DNA of 6,087 nucleotides from Ruminococcus sp. (GTDB lineage: Bacteria > Bacillota > Clostridia > Oscillospirales > Acutalibacteraceae). Made by a program: the position numbers and the translations under genes. The stretch's first letter is position 1. Each line of letters starts with the position of its first letter. Below are positions 1 through 5,806 of the stretch, one piece after another. Where the stretch lies: NCBI GenBank assembly GCA_017380355.1, contig JAFOED010000091.1:1-6087 (forward strand). The letters run 5' to 3'. Under the pieces are notes generated by a model that worked only from the letters and a program-made list of their open reading frames with translations, did no database searches and was not told the DNA's origin.

Positions 1-84
1 AATCAGTTAGCTGAAGATAAACTAACTGATCAGTTAACATTAAAAGAGTTTGTAGACCCGTTCACGGGTAGCGTGAACAAATAG
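1..84 (+). CDS. Possible C-terminal tail of an unidentified protein (partial)
   Basis: Reading from base 1 gives 27 sense codons and a TAG stop at 82-84. The tail starts NQLAEDKLTD and ends DPFTGSVNK; it looks like ordinary protein and uses codons like the rest of the window. I do not recognise the family. An open frame this short is expected by chance about a quarter of the time, so the call is weak. The DNA here also holds inverted repeats (2-10 with 22-30; 60-66 with 72-78), so it may be partly structural. If the following hairpin block is an IS200/IS605 right end, this would be the end of tnpB, but the residues do not show that. Confidence 0.35.
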   Translation, partial: NQLAEDKLTDQLTLKEFVDPFTGSVNK

Positions 85-108
85 GCAAAAAGAAACCCCT
101 TAAGGGGT
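85..108 (-). terminator. Candidate intrinsic terminator for pulA
   Basis: Read on the minus strand, the palindrome at 95-108 forms an ACCCC/GGGGT stem with a TTAA loop and is followed by TTTCTTTTT. This is the best T-tract in the 1-220 block on the minus strand. It lies about 115 bases past the pulA stop. The stem is short, so efficiency is uncertain. Confidence 0.4.
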
Positions 109-158
109 AGCCTGAGATAGTAATGCGGTCGGCAAACTATTAAGTACCCCTTGAGGGG
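96..158. other. Long imperfect hairpin, 14-bp basal stem; possible structured RNA
   Basis: Bases 96-109 pair with 145-158 over 14 positions, with only a T101-G153 wobble. Inside, ATAGT (117-121) pairs with ACTAT (136-140) and TGC (124-126) with GCA (132-134), leaving a GGTCG apical loop. Stacked helices at this density are unusual for a plain AT-rich spacer. The arms are themselves palindromic, so the alternative is two small separate hairpins. No known RNA family is recognised. Confidence 0.4.
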
Positions 159-193
159 ATATGCTTGTAAAATGCCCTTATAGGGCTTACTCA

Positions 194-216
194 AGCCTCC
201 GGCTTAGCCGGAGGTT
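194..216. terminator. Strong hairpin just past the pulA stop
   Basis: CCTCCGGC (196-203) and GCCGGAGG (207-214) form a perfect 8-bp stem around TTA; a G-T wobble and an A-T pair extend it to 10 bp. It lies 4 bases past the pulA stop on the minus strand. Neither strand has a proper T-run after it (minus strand continues with GAGTAAG), so it is not a textbook intrinsic terminator. It may instead protect the 3' end of the mRNA or be an insertion-sequence subterminal hairpin. Confidence 0.45.
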
Positions 217-220
217 CTGA

Positions 221-2230
221 CTATCTGAAATTTGGTATGATATTTTTGTCTTTGATATCGTGGAGTCTGTCGTAACTGTCAGCGTCAACAATAACAAGAG
301 CTGAGTGAGGTCTGATTTCAAAGTTATTATCAAAAGCTCTGATAGCTTCACCGGACGCGATGTCATGGTCAGCAATAACATACCATCTGTTAGGTAATTC
401 GTATTTTGATTTGAGTTCAAAACTGCACTTTTCTTCAGTGTTGTTAAGCACAATAGCCATATATTTGTATTCGTTAGGACCACCATCGAGGTTTGCCATA
501 GTACCTGCGATTACTTTACCGTTGTAAGTCATATATGTCTTGTGAACAGCGTCTTCTGAAGCAAGGGTGAGAAGTGAGAATTTCTTTCTGATAGCGATTA
601 AACCTTTGTAGTAATCTACGAGGTCTTTGTAAGTGATTGTTCTCTGCCAATCAATAGAGTTTACGCTGTCAGGTGAACGATAAGAGTTGTGATCACCCTT
701 CTTAGTACGAGCGAATTCTTCACCAGCGAGCATAAACGGCACACCTAATGACATAAGAACGAAAGCTGCACTAAGTTTATTCTGATTGATAATTTTAGGG
801 TCTGTAGTATCATAATCTGAACAACACCAGTTTGATTTTAAGAGTTTATCCCACAGCGTGAGGTTATCGTGTGCTGATGCGTATGTTATACACTGTGATG
901 GACGCTTAGCCCATCTACCGAATGTGTCACTTGAAGCACCTAGCATACCTGCTAAAACTTTATAAGTGTCGAAGTTCGCACCCTGAATATAACCCTTTGT
1001 ATCATCATCAGAACCACCCTTGATACCGTTGCGCATATCGTCGTTGAACATACCGATTCTGCTAGATAACTTTTTGGCATTTCCCTTCGAACAGCAATCA
1101 TCGCCTGAAATACCGTTGTCACCATTGTCAGCGGTCCAAGGCTCACCATACATAAGGATTCTTTTGTCAATTTTATCGAGCTCTTCGCGGATGAGATTCA
1201 TAGTCTCGTAATCGTGACAAGCCATAAGGTCAAATCTGAAACCATCAATGTGGTATTCTTCTGTCCAGTATCTTACTGAGTCAATCATAAATTTTCTGAA
1301 CATAACCTTTTCACTTGCTGTAACGTTACCACAGCCCGCACTGTTTAAATATCTGTTTCCTTGCTTTCTGAAGTAGTAATTAGGAACAGTTTTTTCAAAA
1401 CATGAGTCGCCGCCTGAGTACATATGATTATATACCACGTCCATAATAACGCCGATACCTGCGTCATGGAGCGCTTTTACCATCTGCTTGAACTCTTTGA
1501 TTCTGACTTCACCGTGGTATGGGTCTGTTGAGTATGAACCCTCAGGAACATTGTAGTTTACAGGATCATAGCCCCAGTTGTATTCAACGCCTGTTGCTTC
1601 GTCAACAGAGCCGAAGTCGAATACAGGGTTTAACTGTACGTGAGTGATGCCGAGTTCTTTTAAGTAGCTGACACATGTAGGTGCATTAGTATTTGGTACT
1701 TTTGTATCCATTTCTGTGAAAGCGAGGTATGTTCCTCTGTGTTCTTTAGAAACACCGCTTGTGTTAGAAGAAGAAAAGTCTCTTACGTGGATTTCCCACA
1801 CGATTGCTTTAGTCTGTTCGTCAACAAAAATGTGTTTATCTTTATCCCAACCATCTGGGTTAGTACGCTCAAGGTCAACAACCATCGAACGTGCTGAGTT
1901 CACACCGGTTGCTTTTGAATACACGTCCTGTGTTTCTGAGCTAACGTTACCATTCTGTACTACGTATGTGTAGTATACACCGTGAAGGTCGCCATCGATA
2001 GTAGTGCTCCATACACCGGTCTGATAATCGTAGTACATCTGGTTGATTGATAGTACAGTAGCGCCATCTTCTAGGTATGAACCTGTGGAGTATAGCTTAA
2101 GCAGCACCTGACTAGCTGAAGGTGCCCATACTTTAAAAGTGGTTTTCTCCTTTGAATAAGTAAAACCAAGGTCGTTTTTATCATACGTATTGTAGATTTC
2201 GTCCTTGTTTGAATAAAATTTAGTAATCAT
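221..2230 (-). CDS. pulA: Type I pullulanase (GH13), intracellular debranching enzyme
   Basis: A 669-residue enzyme that hydrolyses alpha-1,6 branch points in pullulan, limit dextrins and glycogen-type glucans. Residues about 15-120 form an N-terminal CBM48-like beta domain (FKVWAPSA near 32), followed by the GH13 barrel. The type I pullulanase signature YNWGYDP is at 217-223. GH13 region I is MDVVYNH (263-269), region II GFRFD with the predicted nucleophile D334, region III YGEPW with the predicted acid/base E363, and region IV SAHD with D455. A C-terminal beta domain follows from about 570. There is no signal peptide, anchor or cell-wall motif, so it should act in the cytoplasm on imported maltodextrins or stored glycogen. 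Length is close to Bacillus-type enzymes and far below secreted Klebsiella-type ones. I chose the ATG at 2230 because AGGAGG lies 6 bases upstream (2237-2242); an upstream in-frame start at 2263 would add 11 residues with no ribosome binding site. It is divergent from the PfoR-like gene. Confidence 0.96.
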   Translation of the reverse strand: MITKFYSNKDEIYNTYDKNDLGFTYSKEKTTFKVWAPSASQVLLKLYSTGSYLEDGATVLSINQMYYDYQTGVWSTTIDGDLHGVYYTYVVQNGNVSSETQDVYSKATGVNSARSMVVDLERTNPDGWDKDKHIFVDEQTKAIVWEIHVRDFSSSNTSGVSKEHRGTYLAFTEMDTKVPNTNAPTCVSYLKELGITHVQLNPVFDFGSVDEATGVEYNWGYDPVNYNVPEGSYSTDPYHGEVRIKEFKQMVKALHDAGIGVIMDVVYNHMYSGGDSCFEKTVPNYYFRKQGNRYLNSAGCGNVTASEKVMFRKFMIDSVRYWTEEYHIDGFRFDLMACHDYETMNLIREELDKIDKRILMYGEPWTADNGDNGISGDDCCSKGNAKKLSSRIGMFNDDMRNGIKGGSDDDTKGYIQGANFDTYKVLAGMLGASSDTFGRWAKRPSQCITYASAHDNLTLWDKLLKSNWCCSDYDTTDPKIINQNKLSAAFVLMSLGVPFMLAGEEFARTKKGDHNSYRSPDSVNSIDWQRTITYKDLVDYYKGLIAIRKKFSLLTLASEDAVHKTYMTYNGKVIAGTMANLDGGPNEYKYMAIVLNNTEEKCSFELKSKYELPNRWYVIADHDIASGEAIRAFDNNFEIRPHSALVIVDADSYDRLHDIKDKNIIPNFR

Positions 2231-2236
2231 ATTGTG

Positions 2237-2242
2237 CCTCCT
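2237..2242 (-). promoter_or_regulatory. pulA ribosome binding site
   Basis: A perfect AGGAGG on the minus strand, 6 bases before the ATG at 2230. It decides the start in favour of MITKF over the longer open frame. Confidence 0.9.
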
Positions 2243-2272
2243 GGAAATTTGCTTAGGTCGCAATCAATATCC

Positions 2273-2300
2273 ATTTTATCATTTTTTAGATAAATTTCAA
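2273..2300 (-). promoter_or_regulatory. Predicted pulA promoter
   Basis: On the minus strand, TTGAAA (2295-2300) serves as -35 and TAAAAT (2273-2278) as -10, separated by 16 bases. A TGA just before the -10 gives an extended -10. The transcript would start near 2266, leaving a leader of roughly 36 bases that contains the AGGAGG site. Confidence 0.6.
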
Positions 2301-2312
2301 TAAAAAATTTAT
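2290..2312. promoter_or_regulatory. Inverted repeat over the pulA -35: candidate operator
   Basis: ATAAATTT (2290-2297) and AAATTTAT (2305-2312) are perfect inverted copies 7 bases apart, and they cover the predicted pulA -35 hexamer. A repressor bound here would block pulA transcription. The spacer is very AT-rich, so an 8-bp match could be chance. It does not match the CcpA cre consensus. Confidence 0.3.
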
Positions 2313-2370
2313 ACTCTATTCATTTTTTTTAAAATTTTTAAAGATATTATTCTGTATTAGAAAAAAAGAC

Positions 2371-2399
2371 TTGTATATTCAGACAAAAAGTGATATTAT
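2371..2399 (+). promoter_or_regulatory. Predicted promoter of the PfoR-like gene
   Basis: TTGTAT (2371-2376) serves as -35 and TATTAT (2394-2399) as -10, with a 17-base spacer; TG at 2391-2392 makes an extended -10. The start point would be near 2406, about 27 bases before the TTG start codon. It probably also drives the lipoprotein gene, since no terminator separates the two. Confidence 0.6.
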
Positions 2400-2432
2400 A
2401 TATGTCAAAATATAAAAAGGAAGTGTTTTTCG

Positions 2433-3503
2433 TTGAAAAAAGTTAAGAGTATTCTTAACCATATATTCATCGACGGCCTTTCAGGAATGGCCCTCGGTCT
2501 GTTTGCTACACTTATCGTAGGTACTATTCTAGGTCAGATCGGCTCTTATATTCCTGGTGTAGTCGGGCAATTCATCGTTTACGTAGCTACTATTGCTAAA
2601 TCTCTGATGGGTGCAGGTATCGGTGTTAGCGTTGCTGCTAAGTATAAGTATAGCCCACTCGTTTCTGTTTCAGGTGGTGTGGTTGGTTTTATCGGTGCTT
2701 TTTCTGCTAACATTGTTAACGGATCTTTCTTCCCACCAACAGGCGGCATCGCTATCGGTGGTGTAGGTGACCCGCTGTGTGCTTTTATTGCCGCTTTGAT
2801 TGCTATAGAAATCGGTAATTTAGTATCGGGTAAAACTAAGCTGGATATTCTTCTCACACCTTTAGTAACTATAGGCGTCGGTACTGTGGTTGCTCTTTTA
2901 TGCGGTCCTTATATATCTTATGTAACAACCGCTTTAGGTGAGCTTATACAATTTGCGACAGAACAGCAACCGTTCATTATGGGTATTCTGATTTCTGTTC
3001 TTATGGGTATTTTCCTTACTTTACCTATCAGTTCAGCAGCAATTGCGGTTATTATCGGACTTTCGGGTATCGCAGGCGGTGCTGCTGTTGTCGGTTGTTC
3101 TGCACAGATGATTGGCTTTGCTGTTATGAGCTACAGAGAGAATAAGTTCGGTGGTTTAATCGCACAAGGCGTCGGCACATCTATGATTCAGATGCCTAAT
3201 ATCGTAAAGAAACCTGTTGTATGGATTCCGCCTATAATCACTAGTGCGATTTTAGGTCCGATTTCCACATGTGTGCTGAAGATGACTTGTGATGCATCAG
3301 GTGCCGGAATGGGAACTTCAGGTTTAGTTGGTCAGCTTGTTACATATTCTTCGATGGTTAATAGTGGCGTTTCACCGCTAGTTACTATTATCGAGATTGT
3401 GATTATGCACTTTGTTGCTCCTGCTGTTATCACTTTGGCTATCAGCGAGGGTATGAGAAAACTTAAAATCATCAAATTTGGTGATTTGAAATTAGATTAT
3501 TAA
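2433..3503 (+). CDS. PfoR-family / PTS EIIC-type integral membrane protein
   Basis: A 356-residue, strongly hydrophobic protein with about ten predicted membrane segments. It resembles the PTS_EIIC_2/PfoR family (COG3641), named after the Clostridium perfringens perfringolysin O regulator and about the same length. Features of this family type are the glycine-rich first segment (about 16-36), FFPPTGGIAIGGVGDP (99-114) and QGVGTSMIQMPNIVKKP (245-261), followed by a proline-rich WIPPI stretch. No EIIA or EIIB domain is fused to it or encoded nearby, so sugar transport by the usual phosphorelay is not demonstrated; substrate and role are unknown. The start is TTG at 2433, with AAGGAAG at 2417-2423, 9 bases upstream; no in-frame ATG gives a better start. 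The lipoprotein gene follows after 23 bases, likely in the same transcript. Being divergent from pulA suggests, but does not prove, a carbohydrate link. Confidence 0.85.
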   Translation: MKKVKSILNHIFIDGLSGMALGLFATLIVGTILGQIGSYIPGVVGQFIVYVATIAKSLMGAGIGVSVAAKYKYSPLVSVSGGVVGFIGAFSANIVNGSFFPPTGGIAIGGVGDPLCAFIAALIAIEIGNLVSGKTKLDILLTPLVTIGVGTVVALLCGPYISYVTTALGELIQFATEQQPFIMGILISVLMGIFLTLPISSAAIAVIIGLSGIAGGAAVVGCSAQMIGFAVMSYRENKFGGLIAQGVGTSMIQMPNIVKKPVVWIPPIITSAILGPISTCVLKMTCDASGAGMGTSGLVGQLVTYSSMVNSGVSPLVTIIEIVIMHFVAPAVITLAISEGMRKLKIIKFGDLKLDY

Positions 3504-3526
3504 TTTTTTTAGGATTGGTGTTTAAT

Positions 3527-4293
3527 ATGAAAAAAACTATTATTTCTTTATTATGTGTTCTTTCAATTGTTCTTGTATCAGTACTTTTCGCTGGTTGTGG
3601 TGGCGTAGAGAAGGAATACGAGTACAACACAGAGATTATTTCTGTTGATAATGGTCCTGTTGAGGGTGAACCTGAAATCGAAAAAATTACAGGCTTTGTA
3701 GAAGATAAAGAGCAGACTTTTGTTGAGCTTCCTTTTGCTGTGGATGACACAGGCCTCGAAATTATCGCTGTTGGTAGCTATACAGGTGTTTATAGCGACG
3801 GCGCTGATGGCTCACAAGCAGAAAACGCTCTTGCACTTGTTGTTAAGAACACTAGCGATAAGGTTATTTCTTACTCAACATTCACTATTGAGTATGCAAG
3901 TGATAAATTTGCTACATTCAGCCCTACAAACTTACCACAGAATCAATCATCAATTGTATTTGCAAACAACACTCCTGTTGATTACAAAGATGTGAAGAAA
4001 TTTGAGTGCACAGATTCTATGTGTGTTCCAACTGACGAGCTTCCACTTCTGAAAGTGTTGTTGGCGTTGACTTTAAAGACGGTGAGTTTATTATTACTAA
4101 CCTCACAAATGATGATTTAGGCGATGTTTACGTTAGATATAAGAACTCCTCTGAGGGTAACGCTTATCTTGGCGGTATAACATATTCAGCTATGGTTCAG
4201 GATCTTAAGGGTTATGAAACAAAGAAAGTACAAGCTAAGAATTTCGACCCTGAAACAAGTGTTATCATCGCTGTTGAAAATATCGAAATCTAA
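3527..4293 (+). pseudogene. Small secreted lipoprotein, frameshifted
   Basis: The N-terminus is a lipoprotein signal: MKK, a hydrophobic stretch (4-22) and the lipobox FAGC with the acylated Cys24, so the mature protein should be anchored to the outer face of the membrane. The frame runs through VPTDE (residue 171, codon 4037-4039), then enters a leucine-rich, unnatural tail ending at 4120. A second frame, open from 4036 to TAA at 4291-4293, reads as normal protein (ESVVGVDFKDGEF to AVENIEI). Restoring one base near 4037-4042 gives 255 residues. The mature part looks like two beta-rich domains, about 75-160 and 176-255, reminiscent of FxLYD-type domains; Cys161 and Cys166 could form a disulfide. 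I chose ATG 3527 because MKK starts the signal peptide; AGGA lies at 3511-3514, spaced a little far at 12 bases. TTG at 3515 in the same frame is less likely. Function unknown. It is either a true recent pseudogene or a sequencing/assembly error. Confidence 0.8.
4037..4042 (+). other. Frame break in the lipoprotein gene (one base missing)
   Basis: Up to GAG at 4037-4039 the original frame looks like protein; after that the frame one base earlier does. That frame has a stop at 4033-4035, so the switch must fall after it. Adding one base after GAG (for example giving GAG GCT TCC) restores a continuous frame reading TDEASTSESVVG. Confidence 0.75.
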
Positions 4294-4309
4294 TTAACTC
4301 TAATAAATT

Positions 4310-4340
4310 AAAGACGTTCGTACAAACGGACGTCTTTTTT
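4310..4340 (+). terminator. Intrinsic terminator after the lipoprotein gene
   Basis: AAAGACGT (4310-4317) pairs perfectly with ACGTCTTT (4330-4337); a T-G wobble and three more pairs extend the stem to 12 bp, closing an ACAA loop. TTTTTT follows at 4335-4340. It ends the PfoR-lipoprotein transcript and insulates it from nusB. The A-rich 5' side may give some activity on the other strand. Confidence 0.92.
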
Positions 4341-4341
4341 A

Positions 4342-4370
4342 TTTACAAAAACACCGCTGTATGTTATAAT
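4342..4370 (+). promoter_or_regulatory. Promoter of the nusB operon
   Basis: TTTACA (4342-4347) is a 5/6 match to the -35 and TATAAT (4365-4370) is a perfect -10, with a 17-base spacer; TG at 4362-4363 makes an extended -10. Transcription would start near 4377, giving a leader of about 27 bases. This is the best promoter in the window and fits a constitutive housekeeping operon. Confidence 0.85.
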
Positions 4371-4403
4371 ATACGCGTAAAAATATGTATACGAGGTACT
4401 ATT

Positions 4404-4859
4404 ATGTGTGAAGTTGAAAATGTAGTTGAAAAAGATCCAGTAGAAGTTAATTCTATCTCCAGATACAAAAAGCGTGAACAGGCTTTTATTTTAAGCTTTG
4501 AAACACTTTTCTCGGATACTGAAATCGACGAGCTTGCTGACAATGCTGTTGATGGTAACGACGAGTATATGAGCGATTACGCTATTATGTGTGCTAAGGG
4601 TATTCTCGCTAATGCTGAGGAGATTGATGCTCTTATCTCTAAGAATCTGAAAAAGGGTTGGAAAATCAGCCGTATTTCTAAGGTTTCTTACACGTTAATT
4701 CGTCTAGCTATTTTTGAAATGCTCTATGTCGAGGATGTTCCTGTTTCAGTTTCTATCAACGAAGCTGTTGAACTTGCTAAGAAATATTCTGTGCCTGACG
4801 ATAGTGCATTCGTAAACGGTGTACTCGGCGCTGCAGCTAAAGAAATCGGCAATGAGTAA
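4404..4859 (+). CDS. nusB: Transcription antitermination factor NusB
   Basis: A 151-residue all-helical RNA-binding protein. NusB pairs with NusE (ribosomal protein S10) on boxA RNA and supports antitermination of rRNA transcription. Family hallmarks visible are the N-terminal RYKKREQAF helix (20-28), WKISRISKVSYTLIRLAIFE (86-105), VPVSVSINEAVELAKKYS (112-129) and FVNGVLG (136-142). About 19 acidic residues precede the usual first helix, slightly longer than typical. The usual Asp-Arg in the 'SKVDR' position is Ser-Tyr here (95-96). ATG 4404 has GAGG at 4393-4396, 7 bases upstream. It is the first gene of an operon; the Asp23-family gene that often precedes nusB is absent, replaced by a terminator and promoter. 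Confidence 0.96.
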   Translation: MCEVENVVEKDPVEVNSISRYKKREQAFILSFETLFSDTEIDELADNAVDGNDEYMSDYAIMCAKGILANAEEIDALISKNLKKGWKISRISKVSYTLIRLAIFEMLYVEDVPVSVSINEAVELAKKYSVPDDSAFVNGVLGAAAKEIGNE

Positions 4860-5805
4860 GTTTTTAGGAATCGATACGAGCAACTATACCACATCTGTCG
4901 CTTTGTATGACGATGAAACCAATGAGTGTATAAATAAGCGTAAGCTTTTGCCAGTAAAAAGTGGTGAGCTTGGAGTCCGTCAGTCAGACGCTGTGTTTCA
5001 CCACACTCAGCAATTGCCTGTGCTAGTCGAAGAGTTGTTTTCTGAAGCTAATATTGACAAAAGCGAGATAAAAGCTGTAGGAGCTTCTTTTACACCGCGT
5101 AAGATGGATGGCTCGTATATGCCTTGTTTTACTGTCGGAAGTGGGTTCGCGCGTTCTTTAAGCGCTATTTTGAAGGTCCCTCTTTATGAGCTTTCTCATC
5201 AGCAGGGCCATATAGCTGCAGCTATCTATTCGACATCGAGATTCGATTTGATTGATAAGAAGTTTCTTGCTTTTCACGTTAGCGGTGGTACTACTGATGC
5301 TTTGCTTGTGAACGCTAATAGTAAAGAAAACGAGATTTTGCCCGTACAGCTTGTTGGTAAAACGTTAGACTTAAACGCAGGTCAGCTTGTTGATCGAGTC
5401 GGACTTACACTATCTTGTACATTCCCGTGTGGTAAAGAACTTGAACAGTTAGCACTTGCGTGTTTGCAGGATATTAAAGTCAGACCTACACTTAAAGATT
5501 GCGATTGCTGTCTGAGTGGTGTCGAAAATATTTGTAAAAAACTTCTTGATAGCGGAAGTGATAAATCTTACATTGCTGCTTTGTGCTTAAAGCATATCGA
5601 AGAAACCCTTCTTCTTATGACTAATCGTATTTTAGATAAATACGGAGATATGCCTGTCATTTTTGCTGGAGGGGTTATGTCTAACTCAATTATAAGAAAT
5701 AACTTAACTAAAAAACTACCTTGTACTTTCTGTGAACCGCAGTATTCTACTGATAACGCCTGCGGTATCGCTTTTTTAACTTCTATACTTAATAATCGGA
5801 AATAA
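4852..5805 (+). CDS. TsaD/Kae1/Gcp-family paralog (peptidase M22-like)
   Basis: A 317-residue ASKHA-fold protein. TsaD makes the N6-threonylcarbamoyl group of tRNA t6A; this is a shorter, divergent relative (TsaD is usually about 335-345), of the kind annotated 'peptidase M22' between nusB and xseA in Ruminococcaceae. Kept features are the N-terminal LGIDTSNYTTS (5-15), the metal-binding HxxxH pair H116 and H120, SGGTT (144-148), GKTLDLNAGQLVD ending at D181, AGGV (272-275) and STDN with D301. Changes from TsaD: the Glu of HxEGH is Gln118, the His of SGGHT is Thr147, and the GPGL loop is replaced by TPRKMDGS (81-88). Catalysis of t6A formation is therefore doubtful. I chose ATG 4852 because the family starts just before LGIDTS; it overlaps the end of nusB by 8 bases (ATGAGTAA), suggesting translational coupling. 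An in-frame GTG at 4819 would add 11 unlike residues. Confidence 0.85.
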   Translation: MSKFLGIDTSNYTTSVALYDDETNECINKRKLLPVKSGELGVRQSDAVFHHTQQLPVLVEELFSEANIDKSEIKAVGASFTPRKMDGSYMPCFTVGSGFARSLSAILKVPLYELSHQQGHIAAAIYSTSRFDLIDKKFLAFHVSGGTTDALLVNANSKENEILPVQLVGKTLDLNAGQLVDRVGLTLSCTFPCGKELEQLALACLQDIKVRPTLKDCDCCLSGVENICKKLLDSGSDKSYIAALCLKHIEETLLLMTNRILDKYGDMPVIFAGGVMSNSIIRNNLTKKLPCTFCEPQYSTDNACGIAFLTSILNNRK

Positions 5806-5806
5806 A

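Larger units (their letters stand above)
1..220 (+). mobile_element. Possible right end of an IS200/IS605-type element
   Basis: A putative gene tail is followed by several GC-rich hairpins. The last (194-216) has a short CTTAG-containing apex and is followed by GGTTCTGAC just before the pullulanase stop. IS200/IS605 elements end this way: no terminal inverted repeats, subterminal hairpins, and a structured guide RNA overlapping the 3' end of tnpB. No transposase motif is visible because the element would lie off the left edge. A cluster of terminators between convergent genes explains the same data more simply. Confidence 0.27.
85..220. repeat. Dense cluster of GC-rich inverted repeats
   Basis: This non-coding stretch holds at least five short palindromes: ACCCCTTAAGGGGT (95-108, perfect), ATAGT/ACTAT (117-121 with 136-140), CCCCT/AGGGG (147-151 with 154-158), GCCCT/AGGGC (174-178 with 182-186) and CCTCCGGC/GCCGGAGG (196-203 with 207-214). 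The first and third also pair with each other over 14 bp (96-109 with 145-158, one T-G wobble), so the block can fold as one long arm or as separate hairpins. It lies between the putative left-edge gene tail and the converging pulA. Confidence 0.7.

Noticed and set aside
23..36. 14-base perfect palindrome TAACTGATCAGTTA near the left edge.
   Set aside because: It sits within the putative coding tail, arises from repeated ACTGAT/CAGTTA units, and has no T-tract or promoter beside it; noted but not called as an operator.
102..180. GGGGTAGCC... stretch faintly like the 5' half of a tRNA.
   Set aside because: No complete cloverleaf: no anticodon arm with a 7-base loop, no T-arm GGTTCGA and no acceptor pairing.
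102..186. CTGAGA at 112-117 between GGGG and ACCC blocks, recalling a TPP riboswitch.
   Set aside because: There is no P3 helix between the GGGG strand and CTGAGA, the conserved UAAUACC and GCGUAGGGA elements are not matched, and no thiamine gene lies downstream on the plus strand.
952..1170. Several open frames of 60-100 codons opposite or out of frame with pulA, the PfoR-like gene and the TsaD paralog.
   Set aside because: They lie inside genes with clear family motifs, have low-complexity composition and lack ribosome binding sites, so they are shadows.
3503..3526. T-run at 3503-3510 between the PfoR-like and lipoprotein genes as a possible terminator.
   Set aside because: No stem-loop precedes the T-run, so the two genes are more likely co-transcribed.
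4072..4078. T TTA AAG, a canonical -1 slippery heptamer in the correct frame inside the overlap of the two lipoprotein frames.
   Set aside because: Programmed -1 frameshifting here would join the frames, but the upstream part of the second frame (ESVVGVD, about 4051-4071) already reads as normal protein, while the first frame is leucine-rich and unnatural there. The break therefore lies before the heptamer, which is best seen as coincidence.
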